Of a DNA stretch of 64,000 nucleotides, positions 23,787 to 32,841 are shown in pieces (the stretch's first letter is position 1; each line of letters starts with the position of its first letter). Below the pieces are notes generated by a model. It was not told the origin of the DNA, searched no databases, and worked only from the letters and a program-made list of their open reading frames with translations. The DNA comes from SIG440 sp045591035 (GTDB taxonomy: Bacteria > Bacillota > Clostridia > Monoglobales > Monoglobaceae): contig JAZNSG010000003.1 in the NCBI GenBank assembly GCA_045591035.1, positions 1 to 64,000 on the forward strand, given 5' to 3'. The position numbers and the translations under genes are program-made.

Positions 23787-24724
23787 AAAGACGGATTGTT
23801 TGTCTTGCACTGATATTTTTGTTGGTTTGCACTTTGGTTTCAGGGTGTGCACCAAGTAAAAGGATTGAAAAAGACAAAATCAGTATAGTTTGTACGATTT
23901 TTCCTGCATACGATTGGGTAAGGGAGATTATTAAAGGATATGAGGACACTTTTGAGGTCAGCCTTTTGTCAAATGGAGATGTTCACAGCTATCAACCATC
24001 GGCTGCAGATATTGCAAAAATTCATAGTTGTGATTTGTTTGTGACTGTAGGAGGGATTTCGGACATTTGGGCTGAAAACCTGCAGGGTAGCGAAAATATT
24101 CCGGTGATGCGTCTTATGGATGCCATTGACGAAAGTGAACTGCTTTTTGCTGACGGACATCATATTGGTGGCGAACATGAGCATGAATCTTCGGAATATG
24201 ATGAGCATATCTGGCTTTCACTCAGACTTGCTGAGAGATTAGTTGGCGCTTTGGGTGAAAAAGTGGCAGACCTTGACAGGGAAAATGCAGTGAAGTACAG
24301 AACAAACGTGGATTTTTATTGTGAAAAGCTTAGGGCTTTAGACAGGAAATTTGAAAAAGCTGCGGAGAGTTCTGCGGATAAAACGGTGGTAGTCGCAGAC
24401 AGATTTCCCTTTGTGTATTTTGCAGAGGATTATGGATTAAGATGTGAGACTGCATTTTCAGGATGTTCCTCGGATACGGAGGCGAGTTTTGAGACCGTTG
24501 TTAAACTTTCGGAATGTGTAGAAAAATTAAACAAGGATGCAATTATCGTACTTGAAAACTCTAACCAGTCCATAGCTGAATCGGTTTTGGCTTTGTTGAG
24601 TGGAAGAACAATTGATGTTTTTGTTATGAACTCCTGTCAAAGCTTGGGCAGAGATTTTGAAAAATACAGTTATATTAAAATTATGGAAGACAATCTGAAT
24701 GCACTTTTGCGTGGACTTTCGTGA
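23783..24724 (+). CDS. znuA: Zinc-type ABC transporter substrate-binding lipoprotein
   Basis: Cluster A-I (ZnuA/AdcA/TroA) solute-binding protein that captures metal outside the membrane. The 313-residue protein has a lipoprotein signal with lipobox LVSGC (acylated C22), the metal histidine in GDVHSYQPS, a His/Glu-rich loop (HHIGGEHEHESSEYDEH, near 131-147) characteristic of zinc importers, and DEHIWLS. Its ATG overlaps the end of the regulator gene by 4 bases. Zinc is favoured over manganese by the His-rich loop and the Fur-type neighbour. Confidence 0.9.
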   Translation: MKRRIVCLALIFLLVCTLVSGCAPSKRIEKDKISIVCTIFPAYDWVREIIKGYEDTFEVSLLSNGDVHSYQPSAADIAKIHSCDLFVTVGGISDIWAENLQGSENIPVMRLMDAIDESELLFADGHHIGGEHEHESSEYDEHIWLSLRLAERLVGALGEKVADLDRENAVKYRTNVDFYCEKLRALDRKFEKAAESSADKTVVVADRFPFVYFAEDYGLRCETAFSGCSSDTEASFETVVKLSECVEKLNKDAIIVLENSNQSIAESVLALLSGRTIDVFVMNSCQSLGRDFEKYSYIKIMEDNLNALLRGLS

Positions 24725-24753
24725 AGGGTTTAGATTTAAAAGGGAGAATATAT

Positions 24754-25464
24754 ATGACACAGATTGATTGCCGGGACCTGAAATTGGGGTACGACAAAAA
24801 AATAATAGCAGAAAATATTACCTTCAAAATTGATGAAGGGGACTATCTTTGCATTGTTGGTGAAAACGGAGTGGGGAAAAGTACACTTGTGAAAACCCTG
24901 CTTGGGCTGAACAAACCTCTCTGTGGGGAAATAAGGATTGGCGAAAATATAAGGCAGAGAGATATTGGATATCTGCCTCAACAGGCAGAGGTTCAACGGG
25001 ATTTTCCTGCAACAGTTTGGGAGATTGTTTTGTCGGGAAACTTAGGCAGACGCCATGGCAGATTGTTTTTCGGGAAAGAAGAAAAGCAACTTGCTTATGA
25101 GAATATTAAGAAACTGGGGATTTTGGACCTTAAAAATGAGAGCTACAGACAGCTCTCAGGCGGACAACAACAGAGGGTGCTTCTGGCAAGAGCTCTTTGT
25201 GCTGCACAAAAAATTCTTTTGCTTGATGAGCCGGCTTCGGGACTTGACCCTTTGGGCACATCTGAGCTTTATGGACTTATAAAAGAGATAAACGAAAAAG
25301 AAAACATAACAGTGGTTATGGTTTCACATGATATTCAGGCTGCGGCAAAGTTTGCAAAGCACATACTTCATCTTGGTAATGGTGAAATGTTTTTCGGAGC
25401 GGTGGATGAATATATTAAAAACCCCATAAGTCGTGAGTTTTTGAATTTTGAGAAAGGGGTTTAG
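24754..25464 (+). CDS. znuC: Metal ABC transporter ATP-binding protein
   Basis: ATPase of the zinc-type importer. The 236-residue protein has Walker A GENGVGKS (36-43), the signature LSGGQQQR, Walker B with LLLDEPASGLD, and the H-loop VSHD. ATG 24754 follows AAGGGAG; a GTG at 24721 overlapping the znuA stop is an alternative start that would add 11 residues. It lies in the operon between the lipoprotein and the permease. Confidence 0.93.
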   Translation: MTQIDCRDLKLGYDKKIIAENITFKIDEGDYLCIVGENGVGKSTLVKTLLGLNKPLCGEIRIGENIRQRDIGYLPQQAEVQRDFPATVWEIVLSGNLGRRHGRLFFGKEEKQLAYENIKKLGILDLKNESYRQLSGGQQQRVLLARALCAAQKILLLDEPASGLDPLGTSELYGLIKEINEKENITVVMVSHDIQAAAKFAKHILHLGNGEMFFGAVDEYIKNPISREFLNFEKGV

Positions 25465-25469
25465 TAGAT

Positions 25470-26306
25470 ATGAGTGAGATATTTGAAAAGCTTTTATACT
25501 ATTTTCAGTTTCCCTTTGTGAGATATGCATTGGTTGTTGGAATTTTGGTTGCTCTTTGCTCGGCAATCTTTGGTGTTATTCTTGTGCTCAGAAGATTTTC
25601 GTTTATTGGTGATGGTCTTTCTCATGCGGCATTTGGGGCTTTGGCAGTTTCGACGGTTCTTGGCGTCAGAAATGAGCTTTTTGTGGTGCTTCCGGTCACG
25701 GCTGTTTTGGCTGTTTTTCTGCTGCGGGCAGGCAGAAAAAGAAAAATAAAGGGAGATGCGGCACTTGCTGTGCTTTCGGTAGGTGCACTTGCTGTTGGCT
25801 ATCTTTTGCTTAGTGTTTCATCAACGACCGGAAATGTGTCGGGAGACGTTTGCAGTACCCTTTTCGGGGCAACCTCAATTTTGACATTGTCGGAACTGGA
25901 TGTTCTTTTGAGTGTGGTTCTTTCGGTGATTGTTATAGCCCTATTTGTTTTGTTTTATAACAGAATATTTGCAGTTACGTTTGATGAGAGCTTTGCAGAA
26001 GCTACGGGGGTAAAGACTGAAGCTTATAATACAGTGATTGCTATAGTGACGGCGGTGATTATTGTTCTTGGTATGAAACTGGTTGGGTCGTTGCTTATTT
26101 CCGCGCTTATTGTTTTTCCGACTCTTTCGGCGATGCGGATTTTTAAGAGATTTTCAGGGGTTGTTGTTTTTTCGGCTTTGGTATCTGTGATTTGTTCAGG
26201 GGGAGGAATTATACTTTCTATTCTCACAGAGGCTCCGGTTGGGCCTTCGATTGTTCTTATGAATATGGTTTGTTTCGGAGTTTGCACAATAATCGGGAAA
26301 AGATAG
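25470..26306 (+). CDS. znuB: Metal ABC transporter permease
   Basis: ABC-3 family membrane subunit of the zinc-type importer. The 278-residue protein has about eight hydrophobic helices and the family motif GDGLSHAAFGALA near 47-59. It begins 5 bases after znuC and ends the operon zur-znuA-znuC-znuB. Confidence 0.93.
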   Translation: MSEIFEKLLYYFQFPFVRYALVVGILVALCSAIFGVILVLRRFSFIGDGLSHAAFGALAVSTVLGVRNELFVVLPVTAVLAVFLLRAGRKRKIKGDAALAVLSVGALAVGYLLLSVSSTTGNVSGDVCSTLFGATSILTLSELDVLLSVVLSVIVIALFVLFYNRIFAVTFDESFAEATGVKTEAYNTVIAIVTAVIIVLGMKLVGSLLISALIVFPTLSAMRIFKRFSGVVVFSALVSVICSGGGIILSILTEAPVGPSIVLMNMVCFGVCTIIGKR

Positions 26307-26375
26307 TAGTATCGAAAATTATCATTGGGATAAAATAGAATTTTAGATTGTTTTTTTGAAGGGGATGTGAGAAAA

Positions 26376-27659
26376 ATGAAAATTGAGAAAAGTGAACTTG
26401 CGAAGAATGTGAATTTGCATTTTATTGAAACAGATAAGTTCAAGACAAGCAGCATAAGTCTTGTGCTTCGTTTGCCGCTTTGCCGCACCACTGTGACGAG
26501 GGCGGCTCTTGTTCCCAGAGTTTTGAAAAGGGGTAGTGAAAACTATCCTACTCTTGCTGAACTGTCAAAACGTGCGGAGGAACTTTATGGTGCCACTATT
26601 TCTGCAGGTACGGCAAAAAAAGGTGACAATCAGCTTCTAAGGTTTTCGGTGCAGTCGGTAAGTGACAGCTTTATTGATGAAAAAATCTCAAAGGATGTAA
26701 TAAAGCTTCTTGCGGAATTTGTGCTCAGACCCAAAATTGAAAAAGGCGCTTTTGACCATGAATATGTAACTCAGGAAAAAGAAAATGCAAAGAATTTTAT
26801 TGAGGGACTTATCAATGATAAAAAGGAATATGCCTTGGTTAAGGGAACTGAGATTATGTTTGAGGGTGATCCTTATGGAGTTTTTGCACACGGGTACACC
26901 AGCGACCTTGATGAAATTGACGGCGAGAATCTTTTTGCATTCTACAGAGAATTGTTAGAGACGGCGGCTGTGGATATTTTTGTTTGCGGAAGCTTTGACC
27001 GTGATGAAATTATATCTTCGGTGGAGATGGAATTCGGCACATTGATAAAGGACAGAGTGGCAAATGCTTCCAAAAGCCGTCTTGCATCTGTTGAAGAAGA
27101 TATAAACATAAAAAGGGTTACAGAGGAAATGCCCACCTCTCAAAGCAAGTTGTTTATGGGCTTTAACTGCGGAGTTGAGCCTGTTTCAGCGGATTATTAT
27201 GCGGTTATGATGTTTGGCTGTATATTCGGGGGAAGCCCGTTTTCAAAGCTTTTCAACAATGTTCGTGAAAAGCTTAGTCTTGCCTATTATGTTTATGCGG
27301 CACTGGACAGGCAAAAGAGCTTTATGCATATAGCTGCTGGGATTGAGGCGGATAAGTTTGATGCGGCCTATGATGAAATTTTTGTTCAGCTTGATAAGAT
27401 GAAAAAGGGCGATTTTTCAGAGGAAGAGATTGTATCGGCTAAGAAATATCTTGCTACGGCTATGGCTTCAAAAAATGACAGCATGGCTGCTATGGAGGAT
27501 TTTTATCTTGGGCAGAGTCTTCTTGGGCTTTCGGAGAGTCTTGAACAGTTGACGGAAAAACTGAATGCTGTGACACGTGACGATATAATAAAAGCTGCAA
27601 ATTCTGTGCAGCTTGATACAGTTTATTTTTTGAAGGGAGTGGGAAACAGTGAGATTTGA
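26376..27659 (+). CDS. yfmF: M16-family peptidase-like protein YfmF (non-catalytic partner type)
   Basis: A 427-residue protein of the M16 (insulinase/pitrilysin) fold. The zinc motif HxxEH is absent from the N-terminal domain, where PRVLKRGSENYPTLAELSKRAEELYGA occupies the equivalent region, so it is probably the structural half of a two-subunit peptidase with the next gene, as in mitochondrial processing peptidase pairs. ATG 26376 was taken rather than GTG 26367, but both are close to the GAAGGGG site. Its end overlaps yfmH by 11 bases. Substrate unknown. Confidence 0.85.
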   Translation: MKIEKSELAKNVNLHFIETDKFKTSSISLVLRLPLCRTTVTRAALVPRVLKRGSENYPTLAELSKRAEELYGATISAGTAKKGDNQLLRFSVQSVSDSFIDEKISKDVIKLLAEFVLRPKIEKGAFDHEYVTQEKENAKNFIEGLINDKKEYALVKGTEIMFEGDPYGVFAHGYTSDLDEIDGENLFAFYRELLETAAVDIFVCGSFDRDEIISSVEMEFGTLIKDRVANASKSRLASVEEDINIKRVTEEMPTSQSKLFMGFNCGVEPVSADYYAVMMFGCIFGGSPFSKLFNNVREKLSLAYYVYAALDRQKSFMHIAAGIEADKFDAAYDEIFVQLDKMKKGDFSEEEIVSAKKYLATAMASKNDSMAAMEDFYLGQSLLGLSESLEQLTEKLNAVTRDDIIKAANSVQLDTVYFLKGVGNSEI

Positions 27660-28944
27660 AATGATAGAAAGCACAAAGCTTCGTGAGAAAATTCTTTTTG
27701 GGACTCATGAGAGTGGATTGAAAATATATATTGTTCCTAAAAAGGGATTCAGCAAATACTATGCAATTTATGGTACGGAATATGGCTCGATTGATACAAA
27801 GCTTAAAGTTCCGGGCAGCGATGAAGTGATTAATTTGCCTGATGGTATTGCCCACTTTCTTGAGCACAAGCTTTTCGAGGAAGAGGATGGCCAGAATGCT
27901 TTTGATAAGTTTGCTTTGACCGGGGCTAATGCCAATGCTTTTACCAGCTTTGATATGACAGCGTATTTGTTTTCCTGCACAGAGGATTTTTATGAAAATC
28001 TTGATATTCTTCTTGAGTTTGTTAACCATCCTTATTTCACAAAGGAGAATGTGGATAAGGAGCAGGGCATAATCGGACAGGAGATAAAGATGTACGAAGA
28101 TGATCCGTCCTGGCGTTTGTTTTTCAATATGCTTCAGGGAATGTATTTTAACAATCCGGTAAAAACCGATATTGCCGGTACGGTTGAGAGCATAAGCCGG
28201 ATTACACCTGAGCTTCTTTTTAAGTGCACAGATGCGTTTTATAATCCATCAAATATGTTTTTGGTGCTTGTGGGAGATATAAGTGAGGAAAAGATTGTTC
28301 AGTGTGTCAACAAGGCAGTCAGTGCCGACAGAGACAGGGGCAGGATAAACAGGGAAGTTGTTGACGAACCGAAGGAAGTGGTAAAAACTAAGGTTGTTCA
28401 AAAAATGAGTGTTTCAAAGCCTTTGTTCCTTATTGGGTTCAAAGAAAAAACCGTGGATATTGAGGGAAGAAAGCTTCTTAAAAAGACTGTAGAAACCCAG
28501 ATTTTAACCGAGATTTTGTTTGGAAAGAGCAGTGACTTTTTCATGAAATTGTATTCCGAGGGCCTTATTGACAGCAGTTTCGGTAAGGATTGTGAATTTG
28601 AGAAAAAGTATGGGTTTTCATCAATTACCGGGGAGTCAAAGGACCCGGATGTTGTTTATGAAAGAGTTATGGGGTATCTTGAGAACGTAAAAGCTTCGGG
28701 ACTTTCGGAAGAGGATATAGTTCGTGGAAAGCGAGTGCTTTTGGGGAAAAATCTTCGTATTTACAACAGTGTTGAAAATATTGGCAATGATTTTATACGT
28801 TGTTTTATGAATGGGATAAATCCCTTTGAGTACGGTGATGCAGTCAATTCGGTGACAGCAGATGATTTGATGCGTCGCCTGAATGACCATTTTGATAAAA
28901 ATTCTGCCGTGCTTTCGGTTATAGAGCCATTGGAGGAGAAATAA
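27649..28944 (+). CDS. yfmH: M16-family zinc peptidase YfmH
   Basis: A 431-residue M16 peptidase with an intact inverted zinc motif HFLEH (69-73) and the distal glutamate in the EQGIIGQEIKMYEDDP region (about 142-157). It is the catalytic partner of the preceding gene. The GTG start at 27649 lies about 9 bases after AAGGGAG and overlaps yfmF by 11 bases, suggesting coupled translation. It is followed one base later by lgt. Confidence 0.88.
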   Translation: MRFEMIESTKLREKILFGTHESGLKIYIVPKKGFSKYYAIYGTEYGSIDTKLKVPGSDEVINLPDGIAHFLEHKLFEEEDGQNAFDKFALTGANANAFTSFDMTAYLFSCTEDFYENLDILLEFVNHPYFTKENVDKEQGIIGQEIKMYEDDPSWRLFFNMLQGMYFNNPVKTDIAGTVESISRITPELLFKCTDAFYNPSNMFLVLVGDISEEKIVQCVNKAVSADRDRGRINREVVDEPKEVVKTKVVQKMSVSKPLFLIGFKEKTVDIEGRKLLKKTVETQILTEILFGKSSDFFMKLYSEGLIDSSFGKDCEFEKKYGFSSITGESKDPDVVYERVMGYLENVKASGLSEEDIVRGKRVLLGKNLRIYNSVENIGNDFIRCFMNGINPFEYGDAVNSVTADDLMRRLNDHFDKNSAVLSVIEPLEEK

Positions 28945-28945
28945 G

Positions 28946-29761
28946 ATGGTGAATATAATTTCCTTTCCAGGTTTGGGACTCAGGTTTGAAGTGCCAAGGT
29001 CGTTTTTATCAATCGGAGACACTCCTATTTTTACCTATGGAATTCTCATTGCATTGGGAGTTTGTCTGGCTTTTATTTATGCAGTTTATGAGAGCAGGCG
29101 TCTTGGGATTTCCCAGGACGACTTTCTCAATATGTTTTTAATCGGAGTTCCGTCGGCAATTGTGGGAGCAAGGCTTTATTATGTTGTTTTCAGCTGGGCG
29201 GATTACAAAAATGACCTGTGGGAAATATTTAACATAAGAGGTGGCGGCCTGGCAATTTATGGTGGCATAATAGGTGCCGCCATATCAATACTTATTTATT
29301 GCAGAGTCAAAAAGATAAACAAGTGGAAGATTTTTGACTTGCTTTCGGTGGGACTGCTTATCGGTCAGGGCATTGGAAGATGGGGGAACTTTGTGAACGG
29401 AGAGGCGTTTGGCAAAGATACCCTGCTGCCATGGGCTATGACCATTGAACGCAATGGTTATCTGATTGCGGAAAGTGTTCATCCTACATTTTTTTATGAG
29501 TCAGTACTTAACTTGTTGGGAGCGGTTATTCTCTTTTCCCTCAGAAAAAAGAAGACCTTTGACGGTGAATTGTTTTGTGGCTATATGATATGGTATGGAA
29601 GCATAAGAACTGTTATAGAAGGGCTTCGTGCTGACTCTCTTTACATAGGAGAGTTCAGGGTGTCGCAGCTTTTGTCTTTGCTTTTGGTTGCAATAGGGAT
29701 AGCTTTGATTGTAATAAATCGAAAAAAAATGAAAAAACCCTTGACAAAAGATGAAAACTAA
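28946..29761 (+). CDS. lgt: Prolipoprotein diacylglyceryl transferase
   Basis: Membrane enzyme that transfers diacylglycerol from phosphatidylglycerol to the lipobox cysteine of prolipoproteins, such as the ZnuA protein in this window. The 271-residue multi-helix protein has the Lgt signature IGRWGNFVNGEAFG (about 144-157), GGGLAIYGG (92-100) and the HPTFFYES motif. ATG follows GGAGGAG at the end of yfmH. Its 3' end carries the promoter for ylxM-ffh. Confidence 0.96.
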   Translation: MVNIISFPGLGLRFEVPRSFLSIGDTPIFTYGILIALGVCLAFIYAVYESRRLGISQDDFLNMFLIGVPSAIVGARLYYVVFSWADYKNDLWEIFNIRGGGLAIYGGIIGAAISILIYCRVKKINKWKIFDLLSVGLLIGQGIGRWGNFVNGEAFGKDTLLPWAMTIERNGYLIAESVHPTFFYESVLNLLGAVILFSLRKKKTFDGELFCGYMIWYGSIRTVIEGLRADSLYIGEFRVSQLLSLLLVAIGIALIVINRKKMKKPLTKDEN

Positions 29762-29769
29762 TGTAAAAT
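29741..29769 (+). promoter_or_regulatory. Promoter of ylxM-ffh inside the 3' end of lgt
   Basis: TTGACA (29741-29746), 17-bp spacer ending ATG, TAAAAT (29764-29769); the -35 is within lgt codons. Confidence 0.68.
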
Positions 29770-29821
29770 GATTTAGGTGTAAAGCGGATGACCTTTACAG
29801 ATATGAAAAGGGGGAATGGAA

Positions 29822-30193
29822 ATGGAAAAAAATGTTGAGATTTCTCTCCTTTTCAGCTTTTACGGGAAAATGCTTACTGAAAGACAAGCGGATACCATTG
29901 ATTTGTACTATAATGATGATTTGTCATTATCAGAGGTGGGTGCCGAGCTTGGAATAAGCCGCCAGGGTGTTCGGGATAATCTGAAACGTGCTGAGACTGT
30001 TTTGTACGACACAGAAGAAAGACTGGGACTGGTTAAGAGATTTTTGGGAATCAAAGCAAGACTGGGAGAAATTGACAGCATTATTGCTGAGATAGAGGCT
30101 TCGCCTGAGTCAAAAACTCTTTCTATTTCCATGAAAAAACAAATTAATCAGATACTTACTATTATCGGTGAGATAAACGAGGATGAACAATAG
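29822..30193 (+). CDS. ylxM: YlxM-family helix-turn-helix protein associated with SRP
   Basis: A small (about 123-residue) UPF0122 protein; homologues in Bacillota are encoded next to ffh and modulate the signal recognition particle. It has a sigma-70 region 4-like helix-turn-helix (DLSLSEVGAELGISRQGVRD, about 35-54 in this numbering). ATG 29822 is 7 bases after the AAAAGGGGG site; an in-frame ATG two codons earlier (29816) is also possible. ffh follows after 26 bases. Confidence 0.87.
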   Translation: MEKNVEISLLFSFYGKMLTERQADTIDLYYNDDLSLSEVGAELGISRQGVRDNLKRAETVLYDTEERLGLVKRFLGIKARLGEIDSIIAEIEASPESKTLSISMKKQINQILTIIGEINEDEQ

Positions 30194-30219
30194 GACCACT
30201 TTGAAAGGGGGCAGTCGCG

Positions 30220-31587
30220 TTGGCTTTTGAAAGTTTAGCTGAAAAAATGCAAAATACCTTTAAAAAGTTGCGTGGTAAAGGCAAGGTTTCCCCTGCTGAT
30301 TTGAAAGAAGCCATGAGAGAAGTTAAACTTGCTCTTTTGGAAGCAGACGTTAACTTTAAGGTGGTAAAGGATTTTGTAAAGACAGTTTCCCAGCGTGCTG
30401 AGGGTGCCGAGGTTATGGAATCTCTTACCCCAGCGCAGCAGGTTATAAAGATTGTTAATGAAGAGCTTGTTGCTCTTATGGGGACAGAGGAACAGAAGAT
30501 ACGGATTTCCTCAAAACCACCAACCATTATCATGATGTCGGGGCTTCAGGGCTCCGGTAAAACTACCACCTCAGCAAAGCTGGGTGGACTTTTGAAGAAG
30601 CAAGGAAAGAGACCGCTGCTTTGTGCCTGTGACGTGTACAGACCTGCCGCTGTCAAGCAGTTGGAGGTTGTTGGCGGACAGCTTGGAATCCCTGTTTTTT
30701 CAGTTGAGGGGTCGAAAAATCCTGTTGAGATTGCGAAAAAAGCAGTTGAACATGCGAAGCTGCACTCAAATGATGTGCTTATTATAGATACCGCAGGCCG
30801 TCTTCATGTAGATGAAGAGCTGATGGCTGAACTTAGGGAAATCAAAGCCCAGGTAGAACCCACCGAGATTCTTCTGGTGGTTGATGCTATGACCGGTCAG
30901 GATGCGGTGAATGTTGCAGAGAGCTTTAATGAGTCCCTTGACATTGATGGGGTTGTTCTCACCAAGCTTGATGGCGACAGCCGTGGCGGTGCTGCGATTT
31001 CTGTCAGAGCTGTTACGGGGAAACCTATTAAGTTCTGCGGTGTAGGTGAAAAGCTTTCGGAACTTGAAGTGTTTCACCCTGAACGTATGGCTTCAAGAAT
31101 TTTGGGTATGGGAGATGTTCTGAGTCTTATTGAAAAGGCCGAGCAGGCCATTGATGAGAAAAAAGCCCTTGAACAGCTTCAAAAAATCCGAAATTCCACG
31201 TTTACCTACAGTGATTTCCTTGACCAGATGCAACAGATGAAAAAAATGGGACCCCTTGACCAACTTCTTGGCATGATGCCGGGGGTGGACAAAAAGGCTT
31301 TGGCTAATGTTCAGATAGATGAAAAACGCCTGGACCATATCGAGGCGATGATAAAGTCTATGACCGAGGGAGAGAGGGAAACCCGGGATAAGCTTACCCC
31401 TAGACGCCGGGAACGTATTGCTAAGGGAAGCGGAACTTCGGTTGCTGATGTAAATGCTTTGGTGAAGCAGTTTGACCAAATGCAGAAAATGATGAAAATG
31501 ATGACCGGCGGAAAGATGTCTAAGCAGATGAAACGACTTGGCAAATTGGGCAAAGGCGGAATGGGGAATATGAAATTTCCCTTTTAG
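30220..31587 (+). CDS. ffh: Signal recognition particle protein Ffh
   Basis: SRP54 GTPase that, with 4.5S/6S scRNA, recognises signal sequences on nascent proteins and docks with FtsY. The 455-residue protein has the N domain, the G domain with GLQGSGKTT (108-116) and DTAGR, and a methionine-rich M domain (MQKMMKMMTGGKMSKQMK) near the C-terminus. The start is TTG, set by AAGGGGGC upstream and the conserved MAFESLAEKM start. Part of the ylxM-ffh-rpsP-khpA-rimM-trmD gene run. Confidence 0.96.
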   Translation: MAFESLAEKMQNTFKKLRGKGKVSPADLKEAMREVKLALLEADVNFKVVKDFVKTVSQRAEGAEVMESLTPAQQVIKIVNEELVALMGTEEQKIRISSKPPTIIMMSGLQGSGKTTTSAKLGGLLKKQGKRPLLCACDVYRPAAVKQLEVVGGQLGIPVFSVEGSKNPVEIAKKAVEHAKLHSNDVLIIDTAGRLHVDEELMAELREIKAQVEPTEILLVVDAMTGQDAVNVAESFNESLDIDGVVLTKLDGDSRGGAAISVRAVTGKPIKFCGVGEKLSELEVFHPERMASRILGMGDVLSLIEKAEQAIDEKKALEQLQKIRNSTFTYSDFLDQMQQMKKMGPLDQLLGMMPGVDKKALANVQIDEKRLDHIEAMIKSMTEGERETRDKLTPRRRERIAKGSGTSVADVNALVKQFDQMQKMMKMMTGGKMSKQMKRLGKLGKGGMGNMKFPF

Positions 31588-31655
31588 TGGTTTTTTGCAC
31601 AAGGTTACAAATGAAAATTATTAAATTATATATATTTTTTTGGAGGTAATTTATT

Positions 31656-31898
31656 ATGGCAGTAAAAATTCGTTTAAGAAGAATGGGTGCGAAGAAGTCT
31701 CCTTTCTACAGAGTAGTTGTAGCAGATTCAAGATATCCCAGAGATGGCAGATTCATTGAACAGGTTGGAACATACAATCCTATGACTGAACCTGCAACAG
31801 TTGATTTTGATGCAGAAAAGGTTGCAAAATGGATTTCAAATGGTGCACAGCCCACAGATACTGTTAAGCGTCTTCTTAAGAATAAGGGCATTATCTAA
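31656..31898 (+). CDS. rpsP: 30S ribosomal protein S16
   Basis: Early-assembly small-subunit protein. The 80-residue sequence begins MAVKIRLRRMGAKKSPFYR and has RDGRFIEQVGTYNP, as in all S16 proteins. ATG follows TGGAGGT. Order ffh-rpsP-khpA-rimM-trmD is the standard Bacillota arrangement. Confidence 0.97.
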   Translation: MAVKIRLRRMGAKKSPFYRVVVADSRYPRDGRFIEQVGTYNPMTEPATVDFDAEKVAKWISNGAQPTDTVKRLLKNKGII

Positions 31899-31920
31899 TT
31901 AACGGTTAAAGTGCTGTGGA

Positions 31921-31943
31921 TTGTCCCGGGAGTTTCGGGACAA
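31921..31943 (+). other. Hairpin in the rpsP-khpA spacer
   Basis: Perfect 8-bp arms TTGTCCCG (31921-31928) and CGGGACAA (31936-31943) without a T tract, so an RNA-processing, stability or attenuating structure rather than a full terminator. Confidence 0.6.
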
Positions 31944-31975
31944 GCCGCATATTAGCCATAGTTAGGAGGAAGAAA

Positions 31976-32203
31976 ATGAAGGAACTTTTGGAGTTTATTG
32001 CAAAATCAATGGTTTCAGACCCGACTGCAGTTTCTGTTGAAGAAAATGTGCAGGAGAATGGTGTTGTTTTGACTCTTCACGTGGGAGAAAACGACATGGG
32101 CAAGGTTATCGGTAAACAGGGCAGAATAGCAAAGGCTATCCGCACTGTTGTGAAGGCTGCGGCCAGCCACGAAAATAAAAAGGTTACGGTTGATATTGTG
32201 TAA
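31976..32203 (+). CDS. khpA: KhpA, KH-domain RNA-binding protein
   Basis: A 75-residue single KH-domain protein (YlqC) with the RNA-binding loop GKVIGKQG (42-49). In Gram-positive bacteria it forms a dimer with KhpB/Jag, whose gene is also in this window near dnaA, and the pair affects cell elongation and sRNA or mRNA binding. ATG 31976 follows TTAGGAGG; a longer frame from 31916 would run through the upstream hairpin. Confidence 0.94.
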   Translation: MKELLEFIAKSMVSDPTAVSVEENVQENGVVLTLHVGENDMGKVIGKQGRIAKAIRTVVKAAASHENKKVTVDIV

Positions 32204-32215
32204 CTTTGAGAAATC

Positions 32216-32280
32216 AGACTGTATCGTCGGGGAGAACGGATAAGAGCCGAAACTTACCCTTGGTACAGTCTTATTTTTTT
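32216..32280 (+). promoter_or_regulatory. Attenuator-like leader before rimM
   Basis: AGACTGTA (32216-32223) pairs with TACAGTCT (32264-32271), directly followed by TATTTTTTT (32272-32280). The 40-base interior contains a further small hairpin (CGG/CCG around 32237-32249). The shape is a terminator with a large structured loop, between khpA and rimM-trmD. Confidence 0.55.
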
Positions 32281-32334
32281 AAGAAATATATTTTGAGATT
32301 TGTGCCTTTGTCGGTTTTGACAAAGGGAAAGGCT

Positions 32335-32841
32335 ATGGAAAATATGGATAAAAAAATTGAAGTGGGACAAATAGTTAATACTCATGGACTTTGTGGTGAT
32401 GTGAAGGTTATGCCCTGGTGTGATGAACCTGAACTTTTTCATGAGCTTGAGTATGTTTTGATAGATGATAATGAATTTGAGATTGAAAAGTCTTCAATTC
32501 ATAAGAATATGGTGCTTCTCAAGCTTAAGGGGATTGACCATATTAATGACGCTGAAAGATATCGGAATAAGATTTTGACAGTCTTTCGGGAGGATTTGGG
32601 AGAATTGCCTGAAGGAACCTACTATATTTGTGACCTTTTGGAATGCAGAGTCGTGTGTGATGACGGCAGAGAGCTAGGAAAAATTCGAGATATTATAAAG
32701 ACAGGTAGTAATGATGTTTATGTCGTTGAGAATGAGGCTCGTCAGCAAGTTCTTATTCCCGTGATTGATGAGGTTATAAAGTCTGTGGATACACAGGAGA
32801 AATTGGTTGTTATAACACCTATAAAAGGATTGATTGACTGA
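32335..32841 (+). CDS. rimM: Ribosome maturation factor RimM
   Basis: Binds S19 and helps mature the 30S head. The 168-residue protein has the N-terminal RimM barrel (IEVGQIVNTHGLCGDVKVMP, about 7-26) and a C-terminal PRC-like barrel (ELGKIRDIIKTGSNDVYVV). ATG 32335 follows AAAGGGAAAGG; the 43-residue longer frame covers the upstream terminator-like leader and is rejected. Its TGA overlaps the trmD ATG by one base. Confidence 0.94.
   Translation: MENMDKKIEVGQIVNTHGLCGDVKVMPWCDEPELFHELEYVLIDDNEFEIEKSSIHKNMVLLKLKGIDHINDAERYRNKILTVFREDLGELPEGTYYICDLLECRVVCDDGRELGKIRDIIKTGSNDVYVVENEARQQVLIPVIDEVIKSVDTQEKLVVITPIKGLID

Noticed and set aside
31899..31975. N-terminal extension of KhpA by 20 residues
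   Set aside because: The extension covers a hairpin and lies before a strong AGGAGG site that fits ATG 31976; other KhpA proteins are about 75 residues.
32206..32334. N-terminal extension of RimM by 43 residues
   Set aside because: It would translate through the terminator-like leader and is absent from RimM homologues.
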